From: Campylorhamphus procurvoides
Taxonomy: Eukaryota; Chordata; Aves; Passeriformes; Dendrocolaptidae
Direction of reading: 5' to 3'
Length of the DNA stretch: 64,000 bases
NCBI GenBank assembly: GCA_013396655.1
Contig: WBMV01003337.1
Coordinates: forward strand, 581,028 to 645,027
Shown here: positions 12,341-25,210 of the stretch, piece after piece
Layout of the letters: the number at the start of each line of letters is the position of its first letter
How positions within the stretch are numbered: the first letter of the stretch is position 1
Position numbers and translations under genes: made by a program
Notes under the pieces: generated by a model
What the model saw: only the letters and a program-made list of their open reading frames with translations
Told to the model about the DNA's origin: nothing
Databases searched by the model: none

Positions 12341-13615
12341 AGAGTGAAAAGGGCTGTTCCGTTCAGAGGTGAGACTACACTGATGACATTGTCCAGGAGT
12401 AATTTTATAGAGACAGTGGATAATCACAGCAGCCACAAGTGACTAGATTAGTGACAGGGTGCATCTCAGAGTCATCACCATATTGAACGTACAGTATGCA
12501 ACACAGTACAAGACAAAGATGAAAACCAAGGAGAGACAGTTTAGAAGCTCCATCTAGCAACATGCAAGATTCACCAGGAGAATTTGTACTTTGCAGATTG
12601 CTTTCCCTTTCCTATGGGATGCTACAAAAATTCCAGATTCAGCACTGTCAGAGGAATCCAAATCAAAGAGAAAATGAAGTTCTACAAAGAGGCTTTAAAA
12701 TTGCCCTTGTCTTTCAGAGCATCCTACTAAATTCCAGTACAAAAAGCAAACTCCAAAGAAAAAACATGAAGTCATGCAAGCTGTTGCTTAGGAAATTTAA
12801 AGTGATACAGAAAAAAAGTTAGAATATATACAGCAAGGAATAATTTCAGGTTGGCACAGGGGTGAACTAAAATATTAGATGACCTATTTTTCTGTTTATG
12901 ATTTAAATATAAGGCAGTAACTACTTTTACTAATTAGGACCGAAGCACTGATCACTGCACAAAGTCACTTAAAAGTAACATCAGACTCTCAGTAACACCA
13001 TGAAAACAGCGTTCTGCCTATGTGTGATAAGGAGGCATTTAAATTTGCTCATTTACAAAAGTTCATCTGTTTGGGACCTAACCAGGAAACGTACAGCATC
13101 TTGATAATTCATCACGTTAAGGAGAGTGTGACTCCAGCAGACTTTGTTCTATTCCGCTGCGTGTTATCTCCCTGCACATTCCCAGGGCTACGCTATAAAA
13201 GATTGCAAGGTGACAGAATATGTTCATGAAGCCTCTAAGTGCTACTTTGCAGGATGCATTGTACTCTGTTACCCTGAGGCACTAAAGTGTTTAATGATGT
13301 GGCTGTATGTCATTAGTTAGTATTCTCTAAGTGGATCTTATAGGAAAGCATTCTAAATTATAAATTGTGAAGTTAATATTAGTGAAGAGAAAACACTAAG
13401 AGATAGAGTTTGCTTTTGTGGTTATCTACACAGGTGGGTACAGTTTCAAAGTCTACCAGAACTCCTCATGACTGCAATCAAGCCTATAATCCCTAAAGTG
13501 ATCCAGCCCTGCCACTGCCCAATCCAGATCAGCAAGACTGGAAGAGTATCTTGTTTGCTTGTGTTTGCCTTCTACTCTTACCTATACAAATATAGAAATA
13601 GACAAAAGAAAACTC

Positions 13616-13651
13616 GGTTGTTGTTGTTTTTTGGTGTGTTTTTTTTTTTTA
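13616..13651. repeat. GTT/T-rich low-complexity tract
   Basis: GTTGTTGTTGTTTTTTGG followed by a T12 run. Simple repeat with no other feature. Confidence 0.8.
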
Positions 13652-14085
13652 AACTCATTTGCTTTCCAGGGCTTCATATAAATGAGATATCACACATCAT
13701 AACTATTCAGTTAACCAGCATTTTGATTAAGTAACTATTAATTTCTGTCAATGCCATGTTCTCTAATGGTCACAGTAATTTCCTTGCTTCCAGCTATTAT
13801 TTGTCATACTCTTCTCTGCATGCTTGTGTGTGTGTTGCAGAGCCAGACAGAGAAAGAGATGGGGGAAACAGAGAGGAGGAGGAAGGCTGGAAAGTGGGGG
13901 TCACTGAACAAAAGTGGAAATGGAGCTGCAGAATTATAGGCACAGCTCACAGTGACACCTAGAGTCAATCCTAATACTTCCGCAATGTAAATGCTTGTGC
14001 TCAGGCTCTCTCGCTCCCCGTTCTCTGAAAACTTTGTTTGTAGCTGCAACTGATGTTTGCGTGCTCCAGCTCTACCTCTGGCTTA

Positions 14086-14131
14086 ATTAAAAAACAAAAA
14101 CAACCAAACAAAAAAACCCAATCCCTGAACA
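14086..14131. repeat. Short AAAC-rich low-complexity tract
   Basis: TTAAAAAACAAAAACAACC-type sequence grading into AAAAAAACCC. Same composition class as the tracts at 9189, 26666 and 28665. Confidence 0.8.
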
Positions 14132-14735
14132 CAAAAATCCAAAGATATCCCACTTCAGCAAAAGTGTCACAGCTGTTTCCAATAAAGCTAGAAAAATCTG
14201 GAGAGAATGCCAGCACAAACCACTTTTTAAAAACAAAATGGAACACGTTGAAGACTTGGAGAAGAAACATGGGAATTCAACACAGAGATAACCCTGAAAC
14301 AGACATTTATTAATTTCCTCATTAGGAAATCCTCTTAATTTAGCCATATGTGAAGTTTCTTAAAAGTGCCATCTGTGTGTGCTAAATAGGAGTCCTTAAG
14401 AGTCTGATCGCTCCACTCTGATGGCCTCCATGTGCTCTGCATGAGCTCAGGCACCCACAGGCCTGTGCTTGGAACAGCATGCAGCAGGTGCAGTGCACCT
14501 CTCTGAGCCCAGAGGATACCCCATGGCCTCAAACCCTGCCCCTCTTACTGGTAGTTCCTATCAGAGATATCTATTACAGTTGGTTATGTGCATCATCTTG
14601 ATTCTTGCTATTACCCACCTTTGAAGTTCAGATTGCAAACTAACTTAAACTAATATTCCTTATATATTCATGTCTAGACGTCCATGATGCCAAATCCTTG
14701 CATGGTAGCAAGAAGCCTGAAAATACAGCTATTGG
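14132..14735. other. Unique sequence
   Basis: A small hairpin, ATTTCCT-catt-AGGAAAT, lies at 14313-14330. Otherwise nothing is seen between the AAAC tract and the CR1 copy. Confidence 0.6.
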
Positions 14736-15034
14736 GAATCAGAGAATCAAAGAACGGTTTAAGTTGGAAGGGACCTTAAAGACTATCTAATTCTAACTTC
14801 CCTGCCTTGGACAGGGAGACCTTCCACCAGACCTGGTTGTCCAATGCCCCATTCAACCTGGCCTGGAACACTTCTAGGGATAGGGCATGCACAGCTCCTC
14901 TGGGCAACCTGTTCCAGTGCCTCAGCACCCTCACAGTAAAGCATTTCTGCTGTATATCTAACCCAAATTTCCCTTCTTTCAGTTTGAGCCTATTACTCCT
15001 TGCACTGTCACTACAATTCCTGATGAATAATATT
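14736..15034 (-). mobile_element. CR1 LINE fragment, 5'-truncated
   Basis: Non-LTR retrotransposon remnant lying in reverse orientation. The left edge holds the CR1 3' end: imperfect AATCAGAG/AATCAAAG units (reverse complement of the ATTCTATG-like terminal repeat), then GTTTAAGTTGGAAGGGACC. Moving right, the usual CR1 3'-region landmarks follow in order: a 'ccttggacaggga' block, 'cagacctggttgtcc', 'caacctggcctggaacacttc', 'ggcaacctgttccagtgcctcagcaccctcacagtaaa' (read here as short consecutive blocks) and 'ttgcactgtcactac'. It ends near 15034, so only about 300 bp of the 3' end of a full element of several kb remains. No target-site duplication was obvious. There is no intact reverse transcriptase, so it cannot move on its own. 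The family call is sound; the subfamily is not assigned. Confidence 0.93.
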
Positions 15035-15546
15035 TGTGATTGTGACTGATAAAAATATTGAAAGTAATTTTCAAGTTATTCTCCAGAAAAAGAATACAAT
15101 CAAATACAAACATAAGTGACAGCAAGTAATTTGATCAACCCTTCTGACCACTGAGCCATTATTCAGGCCTTAGTAACTAAAAAAGGTAGTGCCTTTTGTC
15201 CCTTTGACTTTGAATGTCTGATTAAGTGAAAGAAATTCATCTAATTAAGATATCCAGAGGATCATATTCAGCTTTTTGTGATTTATTGCAGAATTTTAAA
15301 AGTTAACTCTGTTTTAGTGTGACTTTTATATATTAAAATTCAGGACCATCTGCACAGACTTTATCCATGCATATTTCAAACTCTGGAAGAGCTCAAGTTT
15401 GAATTAGTGCTGATGTGTGGACATTGCTCATCATTAACACACTGTACTTGTGCCCAGAAGAAAGGTCAAGGGATCCTGAAATACAAAAAATTCCCAACTG
15501 ACACCTGCTACAGAATAATGATGTTGGGCCATGCCAGTTTATATAC

Positions 15547-15711
15547 CCGTTTGTGAAATGGGCAGCTACAGAAAGAAAGAGGGCAGAGGGTGGTGCATGA
15601 CAGGACAACTTTGTACAATGCACTTTCCATCTCATAGTTGGTTAGATTTTTGAAGCTATACCAAACAGCACAGTTATAACTTGAAAATGACCAAGTATGT
15701 TGGGTACAAAC
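15547..15711 (-). CDS. Candidate internal exon, unknown protein
   Basis: A 165-bp minus-strand segment following a very strong acceptor (CCTTTATTTATTTATTTTCCAG, given here by its last bases TTTTCCAG at 15712-15719) and ending at a weaker CGG|GTATAT donor (15541-15546). The open frame is exactly 55 codons in phase 0-0, starting Val-Cys-Thr-Gln-His-Thr-Trp and rich in Cys, Trp and Tyr. The second half becomes Cys/Ser/Pro-rich and less convincing. No family recognised. Confidence 0.18.
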
Positions 15712-16484
15712 CTGGAAAATAAATAAATAAAGGAGTATCCAGCATCTGTTACTGTATAACATGTCCCATTTTGCATTAATAGTTTGAATGAGGACTAAAG
15801 GAGAAGACACTACAGATCTAAGTAGAAAATTAGAGTTTTTCAAATCAAATGGCATTCCTATAAATGAGTTATATTTAAAAACCCACAATTTTTATCTGAA
15901 TGAAATCTGGGAAAGCTCACATGCTAAGTTTATTTTCCTAAACAACTCTTACAGTGTGACTTGTCTCAGCCTCATAAATGATAAATTGGGCTTTCTAGAC
16001 CTATTTGTCTTTAATTATATGGTGTTTCTCTTAATTCAGTCAAATGGTATTTAAGGCCTTACTAGTTAATAGCTATTATGAAGAGAAACTCATGCTAACA
16101 GACACTGTTCAGCTCAAACTTGCTTTTTAAAATAAAATTTATAAAAGTTCTGGCTCCTTGAATGTCACAGAGATAAGAACAAGTCACATCCTGCTCAGCA
16201 CTGAGATCTCCAAAAGAGCTCTGAACCTCTGCTCCTCTGGGCCATACACACCACTGCCCTCCACTTCTCTATAGGCAGACAAGTGTTCTTCACTTCTGTG
16301 CTTCAGGCACTGGCAATACAGCTGCAAACAGCACATGCCTCAGCTCTCCATCTTTGGTCTGCTTCAGCAAACACAGCCAAAGCACCAGAGGCCACCTCCT
16401 CATCCAGTTTCTCTTGGGTGACCAATTCCTGTGGCACACACTCCAAAAAATGTATGCTACTTTTAGCATGAGCAATGATTAACG

Positions 16485-16498
16485 GTATTAATTAATAC
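16485..16498. repeat. 14-bp perfect AT-rich palindrome
   Basis: GTATTAATTAATAC is a perfect palindrome containing two overlapping TTAAT/ATTAA homeodomain-type words. A small hairpin, ATGCTA-cttt-TAGCAT, lies about 25 bases to its left (16453-16468). No other structure is evident. Confidence 0.7.
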
Positions 16499-17245
16499 TA
16501 TTTTCTATCCTAACACTAATTCTCTGAATATCAAAATGTACCTCTTTTTTATTTTTTTTTTCAAAAAGGAAAGCCAATGGCTCTCATGTAAACACAAGTG
16601 ATTTTAAAAGCAGGCATTCATATATGACCAGTGTTACCAAAACTGGCCCAAATCATTCCCCTGATGGAAACACACAGTTTAAATGTTCTTTCACCTTACC
16701 TGCTCAGTCAAGTTGAGAGGTATTGCACTATCAATCTCTGATCAGATAAACAGTGACAATGTTCTTATTAATTGCATATGCTGCTGAGGTTCCCAAATGA
16801 TGCAAGTTTCCATTATGACACAGTCACAAACATTGAGTTTGATACAAGAAAAGAAAAAAATATGTAAAAATGAATGGAGTTTTTGGGTCCTCATACCAGT
16901 TCAATTTATATAGCCATTATGCACATTTCCCATAGAAATACAGCATCTCCCTTTTATGATCCACATACTCTCTGTGTGTTGACTGTATGAGCTGAAATGA
17001 AGACAGGCCAATGCAATCACACACACCATAACTCTGATACCTTGGCCCCATACACCACAGCCTCAGTTATGATGTCACCACTGTCAAAAATCTCCTGCTG
17101 CATTCCCTCACAGCACCGAGGACCTGTAAAGGCAGCAGGACAGTAGGACAAAGCTCAGTATTACTCCAAACCCCAGCATGGCTCGATGATTTCCTTCTGC
17201 TCAGTTTGGACCAGGCTGTGGCCTCCACTGCCCAAGGGAATAGGC

Positions 17246-17276
17246 AGGAAAAAAGAGGAGAGAAAAGAGGAAAGAG
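17246..17276. repeat. 31-nt homopurine tract
   Basis: Uninterrupted A/G run of AGGAAAAAAGAGGAG type. It makes a 70-codon plus-strand frame look Lys/Arg/Glu-rich, which is a composition effect. Confidence 0.85.
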
Positions 17277-18266
17277 TCTGAAGCCCCTGTTCTCAGTTAC
17301 ACCAATTTCAGTTTGTCCAGGGATCAATGAACAGGATATACCCAAAAGATGCCTCTATTTTAAAAGATGTGACTTAAAGCAAACTATCCAAAGCAATGAG
17401 GCAGCAAACAAACCTTAATTTTCCATTCAGATTCATACCAACACTGGTTTTGGACTTCTTTCAAACATACCTCAAAAGTACCTAGCTAATTAAAAAAATC
17501 AAGAGGAAATACCCACAGATCATTACCCACAGGCGTGTCTGTAACAAGGAATATCACTAATCTTCATTGTCATTAGAAAGACAATGTTGAGTATCATGTA
17601 GATCCTGCCACTGGAGTTTGAAATATTTGTATGTTTACCACGCTATATTCCATGACGAAGAACCAGACACACTGAAACCATTCACAGTGGCCAAATGAGG
17701 ATCTGAGTACTTGGCTTGATATGACAGACTGTGAAAAGGTACAAATTAGCATGTTATTTTCACTTCTGATAATATAGCCGCTAGCAGGCACACAAATAGG
17801 GTTCTAAAACTGTATCTCTTCCATATAAATTTCATGTCCACAAGTTTCAAACATTTGGAGTTAACATTTCTAGACTGGGAAGTTCATTGAAACATCTTTC
17901 CCATTTTTGTGCAACAGTGAAATGTCAAGAAAGGTGGAGCATCAAACATTACCCCCAATCTCTGACCCTGTTATAAGGTCCAGTTCAACTGGACACCCTT
18001 TGATTTTTGACCAATTAAATTGTAAACCTGCAGGAATTCAAAATGTGTGCAACTGCCAGACGTGGGATCTAGGGAGAGCATGCTGCTCAGGTGAACACTC
18101 TGGCCACAGGTTTACTTCTGTCCCTTTGAAGTAGGCTGTCATCCATTTGGAGAGAAAATGAAGTGTGAAATATATAGGCTTTACAACACGTAATGACTGT
18201 GACAATTTAGTTAAAGCTGATTTTCAGAAGGCAAGAGCTGAGTTTCAAATTAAATTCCTTATCAGT

Positions 18267-18279
18267 GGTCACCATGACA
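18267..18279. promoter_or_regulatory. Estrogen-response-element-like inverted repeat
   Basis: GGTCACCATGACA matches the nuclear-receptor palindrome GGTCAnnnTGACC at all but the last base. It sits in a stretch (about 18190-18330) that also has several AT-rich TAATTA-type words and no repeats. A single-mismatch match can arise by chance, so binding is not established. Confidence 0.3.
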
Positions 18280-21200
18280 GAGTGTATATTTAGGAAATTA
18301 TTTATTCCAACATGATATAATTAATTGTAATAGTAAATGTTTTGTAAGTTCTGTGTGGCATTCTAGGCACTGACCAAATAACAGCTGAAACTCAAACCTA
18401 TGGAAACCTATTATTCACATATGCTGTTCTGGGCACTCAGCACATTCTCAGAAGAGAGAAGACCAAATAACAAATTGACAAAATATTTTGGATTTTCTAA
18501 ATTCTGGTAAAAAATAATGCAATGCTCTTTGCCTAGTTTAGAGGATGACAGAATTATCTTTTTCTCAGCCTGTTTCCTCACAAAATAAAACTGTATTACT
18601 GTAATGCCTGCCCAGTTCTGCTCCTTGGTTGCAGTGCATTATGTTGGCTTTTTGACGTCCTTGCTAAAGCTCCATGGTCTTGCTAAGGAAACAATAAATT
18701 GTGTACATGCGTATACACACAGACACATTAGTATTGCCATCTGCCACCTTCCCAGAGAGACTGAGGACTTAGAAGAATTTACACGAAAAGGCAAATATCT
18801 TTAGCTCAACTTACTAAGTATTGCACCTTTGAAGCTTCAAGAGAGGACAGGAAAGACCTGATTCTGCATGAGATAACCAGCAGGTGATTGCTTCTCTCAG
18901 TTTCAAAGAGAGACCAGAATTTATGCAACAATTGTGTCATGACTGGTGGCACCAACATGAGGTGTACCTGCTCTCATGCCTCAGCACAGCCGTGAGAAGC
19001 CGAGGAAGGACTGGAATCCTTCAGCACAAGGTCTTCCAGCTTTGTTAGACTGAATGAAGGCTGACTCACAAGTCTGCTGCAGATCATGATGGGAGAGTCA
19101 CTGCCAGCTAAATGAGAGGTTTCTCCAACTCAGCTACAGCATCCATGTTCATCCACAATTATAGTTAATCTTGAGAATTACGAGATATAACCTCGCAATG
19201 AACCTTCAATTTAAACTAAGGTTGAGAACCTTCTTGCGGCAAGAAGACAGTTTCTGCACAGTAACAGCATGTCTGTCTTCCATGCTGTTTTACATTCCCC
19301 AAAGGATCTCACAGGACTTTGCTCATGGGAGAGAACTGTAAAACATGTTTCTATTATAGCCAAGCTGAAAACTTGTCCTTTCTGGCACAGAGTGCTCGAT
19401 TCAACTAAAATTGCCAAATACAAGTAACCTGTGTCAGGATATTACAGGGACACCCAAGCTCAGTGTCTAAAAAGCAGTTATATAAATATAAAAATTTAGC
19501 ATGGTGGAGAAGCTTTTTTCTCTCTCACCACCCATCTAAAAGATTAATCAGATCAATCATGGCACATTTCTTTACAGAATTCAATGACTTAAGTGCTACA
19601 GACATTAGCAACATTTCAATCTCCTGTCTGATCTTGAAAACATCATCTGTTAGGTTTTTGGCAACGCCATAGGAAAATTGAGCTGCTTAAAAAAACCCAG
19701 GGAACATTTCAGGAGATACCAGTGTCAATCTTTCACTTGCTCTCCCTACCTCTCTGCAAAAATTTACATAGAGTGAAAAATATGGAAAACTGGCATGGTT
19801 GGTGGCACTTTATAAAACCTCATGCAATACTAAAAAGCAAGCAGGGAAAGAAGGTTACTGAGCACTCTACTGATAAACTTATCTTCTGCTTTCAGTAAAG
19901 ATACGTGAAGAAGCTATGTGTTAAACCACTACTGTACTACCACAGAATATGCATATGGAAATAAAGGGGAAAAGAAAAGCCATAATTTTATTAAAAAGTG
20001 CAAAGACAGTGGCCTCACCCTACTTTGAACACTAGCAGTTCTGAAAAAAAGCCTCTTTAAATTCAGATTATTTCTCATTTGCATTTGCCATTACTGGGAT
20101 TTTTCCTACAAGGTCCAATTAAGAAAAATATTTCTTTTCTACAAGGCAAATTTATCAAAAATTCAAATAAACCCTTTGATGCATTTTCTGCATAAACTAA
20201 TCATGAATAAACATAATTCTGTTGCTCTAAGAACAGATGCCATCCTGTAACTCCCTGCCCCCGACAGCTCTGCTCTCCAATCATAAAGGAGAAGGAAATT
20301 GTTTGGCCAAGTTTACAGAATGAACCATAAATCACAGGCATCTTTGCCAAAGCAAACTCATGTTTCTTTTATGAAACAATTTCTCCTAAAAGAATTTATG
20401 TTCATTTTTTATATATGCATTTTTTATAAAATACATAAGGAAAGTAGAACATACTGTTCTGTTTCTCCTTTAGAAATGCTTGGTATTTTTCAGTTCTGGT
20501 TGAGAAAGCAAACATTTGCATTTTCACGTGGCTTTCTGAAGCTAGTTGCATGGACCTAGCTGCAGGATTTTGATGGATATGGAGAACATTAAAATTGCTT
20601 TGAGTCACCATTATTCACAAAAGTACAATTTCTAACTAGAAATCTTTCAGGACTTTTGTTGAAATCAGATGCTGGAAATAAGAAAGAAGACTCGTCCATC
20701 TTCATAATCAGGGAAAAATTTCAAAGCTAGATCCTTCCTCAGAAGTTAAAAATAAAAAAAAAAAAAACAGACTCTATGAAAAACATAAAGACAGCCTAGC
20801 CATTCCAGGAGTGCACGAACAGCAATGTTGTTCTGACAGGCTGGGGCATCTCCCTCTCTTTCCAGACAGCATTCCAGCTTTCAGTGGAAAACCTGACCTG
20901 AAAGGCTCGTCATGAGCCAGAGCTGCTCACAGAAAGCACAGCAAAAACATGGGAAGCTCCACCGAGCATGGAGGGGACACTGAGGCACAGAGAAGGCTCC
21001 ACGCCTGTCTGCATCACTCCATCTCATCTCCTGCTTACGCAGCAGGGCACATTGCTGCTCAGGCTGCTTTGAGCAGCAGCTCTGGAGAAAACTCTGCACT
21101 GTCCTCAGGCTTTGAGTAGAGAAAAAAGAACATGTATCTGAAGAGGCAGCATATCAACACTGCTGTATGTGAAGCTTTGTGGCCTTCTAGACAAGTACAA

Positions 21201-21569
21201 GTGCTCAGCAATGCTCTGGTTACATTACTCAAATCTAGAACATGCCAATCAGACTGTCTCAATTTATAGAACACTAAGTGCCTAGTTATATCCACAGCTC
21301 TTGAGTGTAATCAGCCCTCAAGGGTCCACTAGAGTACTCTTCTAGGGTACACTGAAAGGCTCAGGCCTGGGATAATGCTTTATTTTCTTTGGGGATGCCT
21401 TCTTTGACACAATGCCTCTGTTTTTACTCTGAAAGGACTTCTTGTCATCCTGTCTGATCTGATCTGTTGCTGTAGTTGCTGAGATAGACACTGAGATGCA
21501 GTAAGTGAGACAAAATCCTGTTCCATCATGTCCATCACTCTCATGTCAAAAGACAGGGCCTTTTGTAGC

Positions 21570-21965
21570 AGAATCATGGAATCTTAGAAATCTTGAGTTG
21601 GAAGGGATCCACAAGGATTGTCAAGGTCCAACTCCTGGCCCTGCACAGGACAGTCCCAAGAGTCATACCATGTGCCTGAGAGCATTGCCCAAATGCTCCT
21701 TTAACTCTGTCAGGATTGGTGCTGCTGTCACTTCCCCAGAGAGCCTGTGCCAGTGCCCAACCACCCCCTGGGTGAAAAGTCTCTTCTTAATATCCAACCT
21801 AAACTTCCCCTGCCACCTCCAGTCATCCCCTTGGGTCCTGTCACAGGTCACTGAGAAGAGATTGGTGCCTGCCCCTCCAGTTGCCCTCATGAGGAAGTTG
21901 TAACTGCACTGAGGTCTCCCCTCCACTCCTCTCTCTAGCAGAGTCAGACCCAATCTTAACTTCCC
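21570..21965 (-). mobile_element. CR1 LINE fragment, 5'-truncated
   Basis: Second CR1 remnant in reverse orientation. It starts with AGAATCATGGAATCTTAG, the reverse complement of the CR1 terminal repeat, and continues through GAGTTGGAAGGGATCC. Later landmarks are 'gagagcctgtgccagtgccc', 'tgggtgaaaagtctcttctt', 'cctaaacttcccctg', 'cttgggtcctgtcac' and 'gaggtctcccctcc'. Its wording differs from the copy at 14736, for example in the central 'cctgcacaggacag' block, so it probably belongs to another CR1 subfamily. The right edge near 21965 is approximate because similarity fades into non-repetitive sequence. Open frames of 121-132 codons on both strands inside it are shadows of the element, not genes. 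Confidence 0.93.
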
Positions 21966-24327
21966 ATTCCAGACTTTCTGTCCCACACAATTTTGAAGAT
22001 TAAAGCTTTTCCACAACCAGAAGTTCAAAATTCTTCCTCACATCACATCTCTTTTCAGAGACTTGGTTTGTTTCCCTCATCTGCACCTTAGCTCTGTTCC
22101 CTTCTAACTGATTCCTTTATTTTCCTACCTCATCATGCTTGTCACTTTCTTCTTTTTCTATTCCTTTCATTTTTATGTAACCAACACATTCCAATCCAAA
22201 ATTGGAGCCCCAGTGTGCTGAATGCTGTGCCAACACCACTGTTGTGAACAGTACAATGCTTTTTCCTTGGTTATGCTTACCCTTTATATCCTATGCTGCA
22301 ACACATCGTTACAGCTATCTGCCACCTCCAATTCATTAGGATTAAAACCTCTATAGCAAGAACACATTTCAGTTTCAGCAGGTATTAAAACCAAGTGCCT
22401 TGTCATAGGCTGCATCCTTTCTGTAAAGCAACAAAATTCACAACAATGACACCACAAGAGCCTAACGCCAGAGACCTGAGATATCTCCATTTTGCCTTGC
22501 ACTTCTTTAACACACCCCACATGAAAGTCAGTATTTATTACAGATTTTTGCTTAATTGATGTCTTCAGATGAGACAATGGCCACTGGAAATGACAAGTTT
22601 GGACTGGAAAAAAATCATATTATTTTCCGATAACACAGCATATAATGCATGTCATTCAAAGGATGAGCAATTTCTTCCAGAGTTTTCATCTGCTTGCTTG
22701 TTGTACAAAGCATATGCATTACCCAGTTAAATAACTCATGGCCCCATAAATCGTTAACCATGTGTACAGTACATAATTCAGTGATCTGCAAACTGTGTTA
22801 CAATACACTATTTCAAAGCTTTTCTCAAGTTTAAAAAGAAACAGCAAACCTACAAAAAACCTGCAAAGCTTTGTTCACCAAACACTGTGCCAGTGACCTT
22901 TCTCTCTAGTTTCCATTGCATGTTTGTTCAGTTAACTGCTGAAAACATTTTAATGTTATATTCAACCCCTGCAAAGTCAAACCGACGCATGACAATCCAT
23001 CAAAATCAGCCAGATAACAGAAAGCACATTCCGATTCCAGAATTATTGTTGTCTGATTCTAAATGACAGGGTATGAAACAAAAAGAGCAGAGCTTGATTT
23101 TCCACAGCAAAATTAAGCCCAGAGAACGATAAGAAAAAGAATCCTTTAGACTGAGATCCTAGAGAAATGATATGAAATTGAAGAGGATGAGAACGCATGC
23201 AACGAGACAATCGCACTGTCACACATAAAAATTTTGGTCAAATAAAATGGTTTCTAAAGGTGTGTAAAACAGAAAACTCACTAAAACAGAAATTATGAAA
23301 CTACTTTCTGACAATTAAAGCAAGAATGTGTTTATGCCATTAGGTCTATATGTAAACTCTTTCCCCAGGGCCCATCTGAAATCTAAGGATTAAATACATA
23401 GTGATGAAATGCTTAGATTATCATCATTCATAACACATATTAATAATTAAAATGTATAATTCAGAAGAAACAAAAATGACATTGTAAGATAGCTTGCTTT
23501 AGATAAACAGCTTTGTTACCGTTCCTAGTCAGAAAAGGAATTACTAAAAAATGCAACCTAAAACAAGTAGTGACAGATGAAAAAGGAGAAACCTTCCCAG
23601 TTCTTTGAAATTAGTGAAATAGAACTATTGTCATTTAGGAGCATCACTGTCATGGCATTTTGCTAACTCAAGTAGGTAAAAACATTGACAACACACTCCA
23701 TGTCCCCCTGTATCTTTCCTTCACCAACAAGGACCAGATTGGCACTTTGCTGAGCCATCTCTTGGAGGAGGCAATGCCAGCCCAACCACATGTTCTGCAG
23801 TTCTCATCAGGCTCTTATGAAGCTTTTGTCTCCTAGAGTCACAAGGCTCCCAACCTGATTCCTATTTCCATGTGACAGTGGAGAATGAAAGATCACACTT
23901 GCACTGGAAGAAAGAGTCCCAAAGTAGCAAATACGTGTCCACTGAAAGGTTTAAAAGCCTTGGCAGAGACTTTGACCCATATTTTATTTCCAACAAGGTG
24001 TGAGTCAACAGTGAGTAATGTAGTAGGATGTGTCCCAGCTGCTAAACACCTGGGACCCTATAAATAACCCCGGTGTCCTGGTCATGAGGCTTCCTTCCTC
24101 AGAAAAACCCATGACTGCACAGCCTGTGGGCAAATGTGACCAAGAATTTACCTCAGCAGGGCTGGGCACAATCTCTTTGACAAGCACAGATTTAAACAAG
24201 TAGTTTCTCACGCTGTAATCCTTTGAGTACCTGGACTCAGAATCAACTTTGAGAAGGGATGTTTTTGGGAAGCCAGGCAAAACACAACAGCATAAGGAAG
24301 AAACAACAATATGCAAAAGGAACTCAC

Positions 24328-24367
24328 ATTAACTTCAGCAGCAGCAGCAACTTTTGAGGTGAAAACA
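24328..24367 (-). other. Possible 40-nt microexon
   Basis: On the minus strand a CTGTGCCTTAG acceptor (AG at 24368-24369) and an AAT|GTGAGT donor (24322-24327) flank 40 bases that contain four GCT codons in the open frame (Val-Ala-Ala-Ala-Ala-Glu-Val-Asn). The length is not a multiple of three. Short and uncertain. Confidence 0.12.
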
Positions 24368-24518
24368 CTAAGGCACAGGTAACAGCACACACCAGTTATG
24401 AAATACAAGCAAATAATAATATAATTGAGAAACTCAACCGGAACTTGGAAGAGACAGAAGCCAGTGCTCCTCCATGACGGCCTGTTCTAATGCCTCGATC
24501 CCACTGTACTCCTGCATT

Positions 24519-24534
24519 GTAGGAAATTTCCTAC
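24519..24534. repeat. 16-bp perfect palindrome
   Basis: GTAGGAAATTTCCTAC reads the same on both strands. A second, outer pair, CATTG (24515-24519) and CAATG (24538-24542), brackets it but overlaps the left edge by one base. The core GGAAATTTCC has the look of a symmetrical GGAA/TTCC site of the ETS, STAT or NF-kB half-site type. That reading is inference. Confidence 0.8.
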
Positions 24535-25210
24535 GGGCAATGTTCTCTTGCCTACTGAGATAGACATCAGCTCATTCCTGAAAAGGGCTAAAGCAGCAGT
24601 CCTTCTGGCAGCAGGATTAACTAATGCCCAAGGCAGGCACTGGCACCCTCAGAGCTTTTGCTCAGTGTCAAAATGCTACTGTGCTTTTACCCATAGGAAA
24701 ATCTGTCCTGTGCAAAAACTTTAATTTTGACTACGGAAGTCAACATCTGAATCCAGAGTATATTGTATGAAGGAAGATAAGGGAGAACTAACATGAAATG
24801 CCCAATTCTCACATTTGTTCCTAAGGCTAAACAATAAATTTTGTTTTCAGAAAATCTCTACTCTCACCTTACTGCAGAGTTATAGCATTTATCCAAAGCA
24901 ATAAAGGAAAACACACAATGATAAAAAGTCTGCGAACTGCTCATACATACAGATCCTATTCCACTCTGCATTTTTCAGGCTTTATACCATTCTAAAATTA
25001 TATAAACTAAAGACTCTGTTTTTAAATTAAATCAGAAACCAGTCAACCAATATACATACTTATATTTAAATCATCCAGAGAAATCATCGCAGTACCTGGA
25101 CACATTTTGCTTAATGTACCTCTGATCTAAATCACCACAGAAAGTGCTCCATGCCCCTCCTGGCTATTGAAACAGCTATAGAAGGACCCTGAAAAGGGTA
25201 GCCAGGATAC

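Larger units (their letters stand above)
9293..14085. other. Unique intergenic or intronic sequence
   Basis: A moderately GC-richer block at about 11000-11700 opens frames of 118 (plus) and 137 (minus) codons that overlap each other and carry no motif; I treat them as chance. The rest is AT-rich and featureless apart from the small repeats listed separately. Confidence 0.6.
15035..21569. other. Unique intergenic or intronic sequence
   Basis: Between the first two CR1 copies. Holds the candidate exon at 15547-15711, the palindrome at 16485, the homopurine run at 17246, a small hairpin CATTGTC/GACAATG at 17565-17586 and the nuclear-receptor-like site at 18267. A splice acceptor-like TTTCTCCTTTAG near 20460 has no donor after it. 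No gene supported. Confidence 0.6.
21966..25210. other. Unique intergenic or intronic sequence
   Basis: Pyrimidine-leaning just after the CR1 copy (to about 22200), then ordinary AT-rich sequence. Contains the palindrome at 24519 and the weak microexon candidate at 24328. No other structure seen. Confidence 0.6.

Noticed and set aside
20460..20560. Exon after TTTCTCCTTTAG
   Set aside because: No donor site follows within the open frame, and both strands look non-coding.
21505..22028. 121- and 132-codon open frames on both strands
   Set aside because: They lie on and around a CR1 fragment; neither corresponds to an intact CR1 protein.
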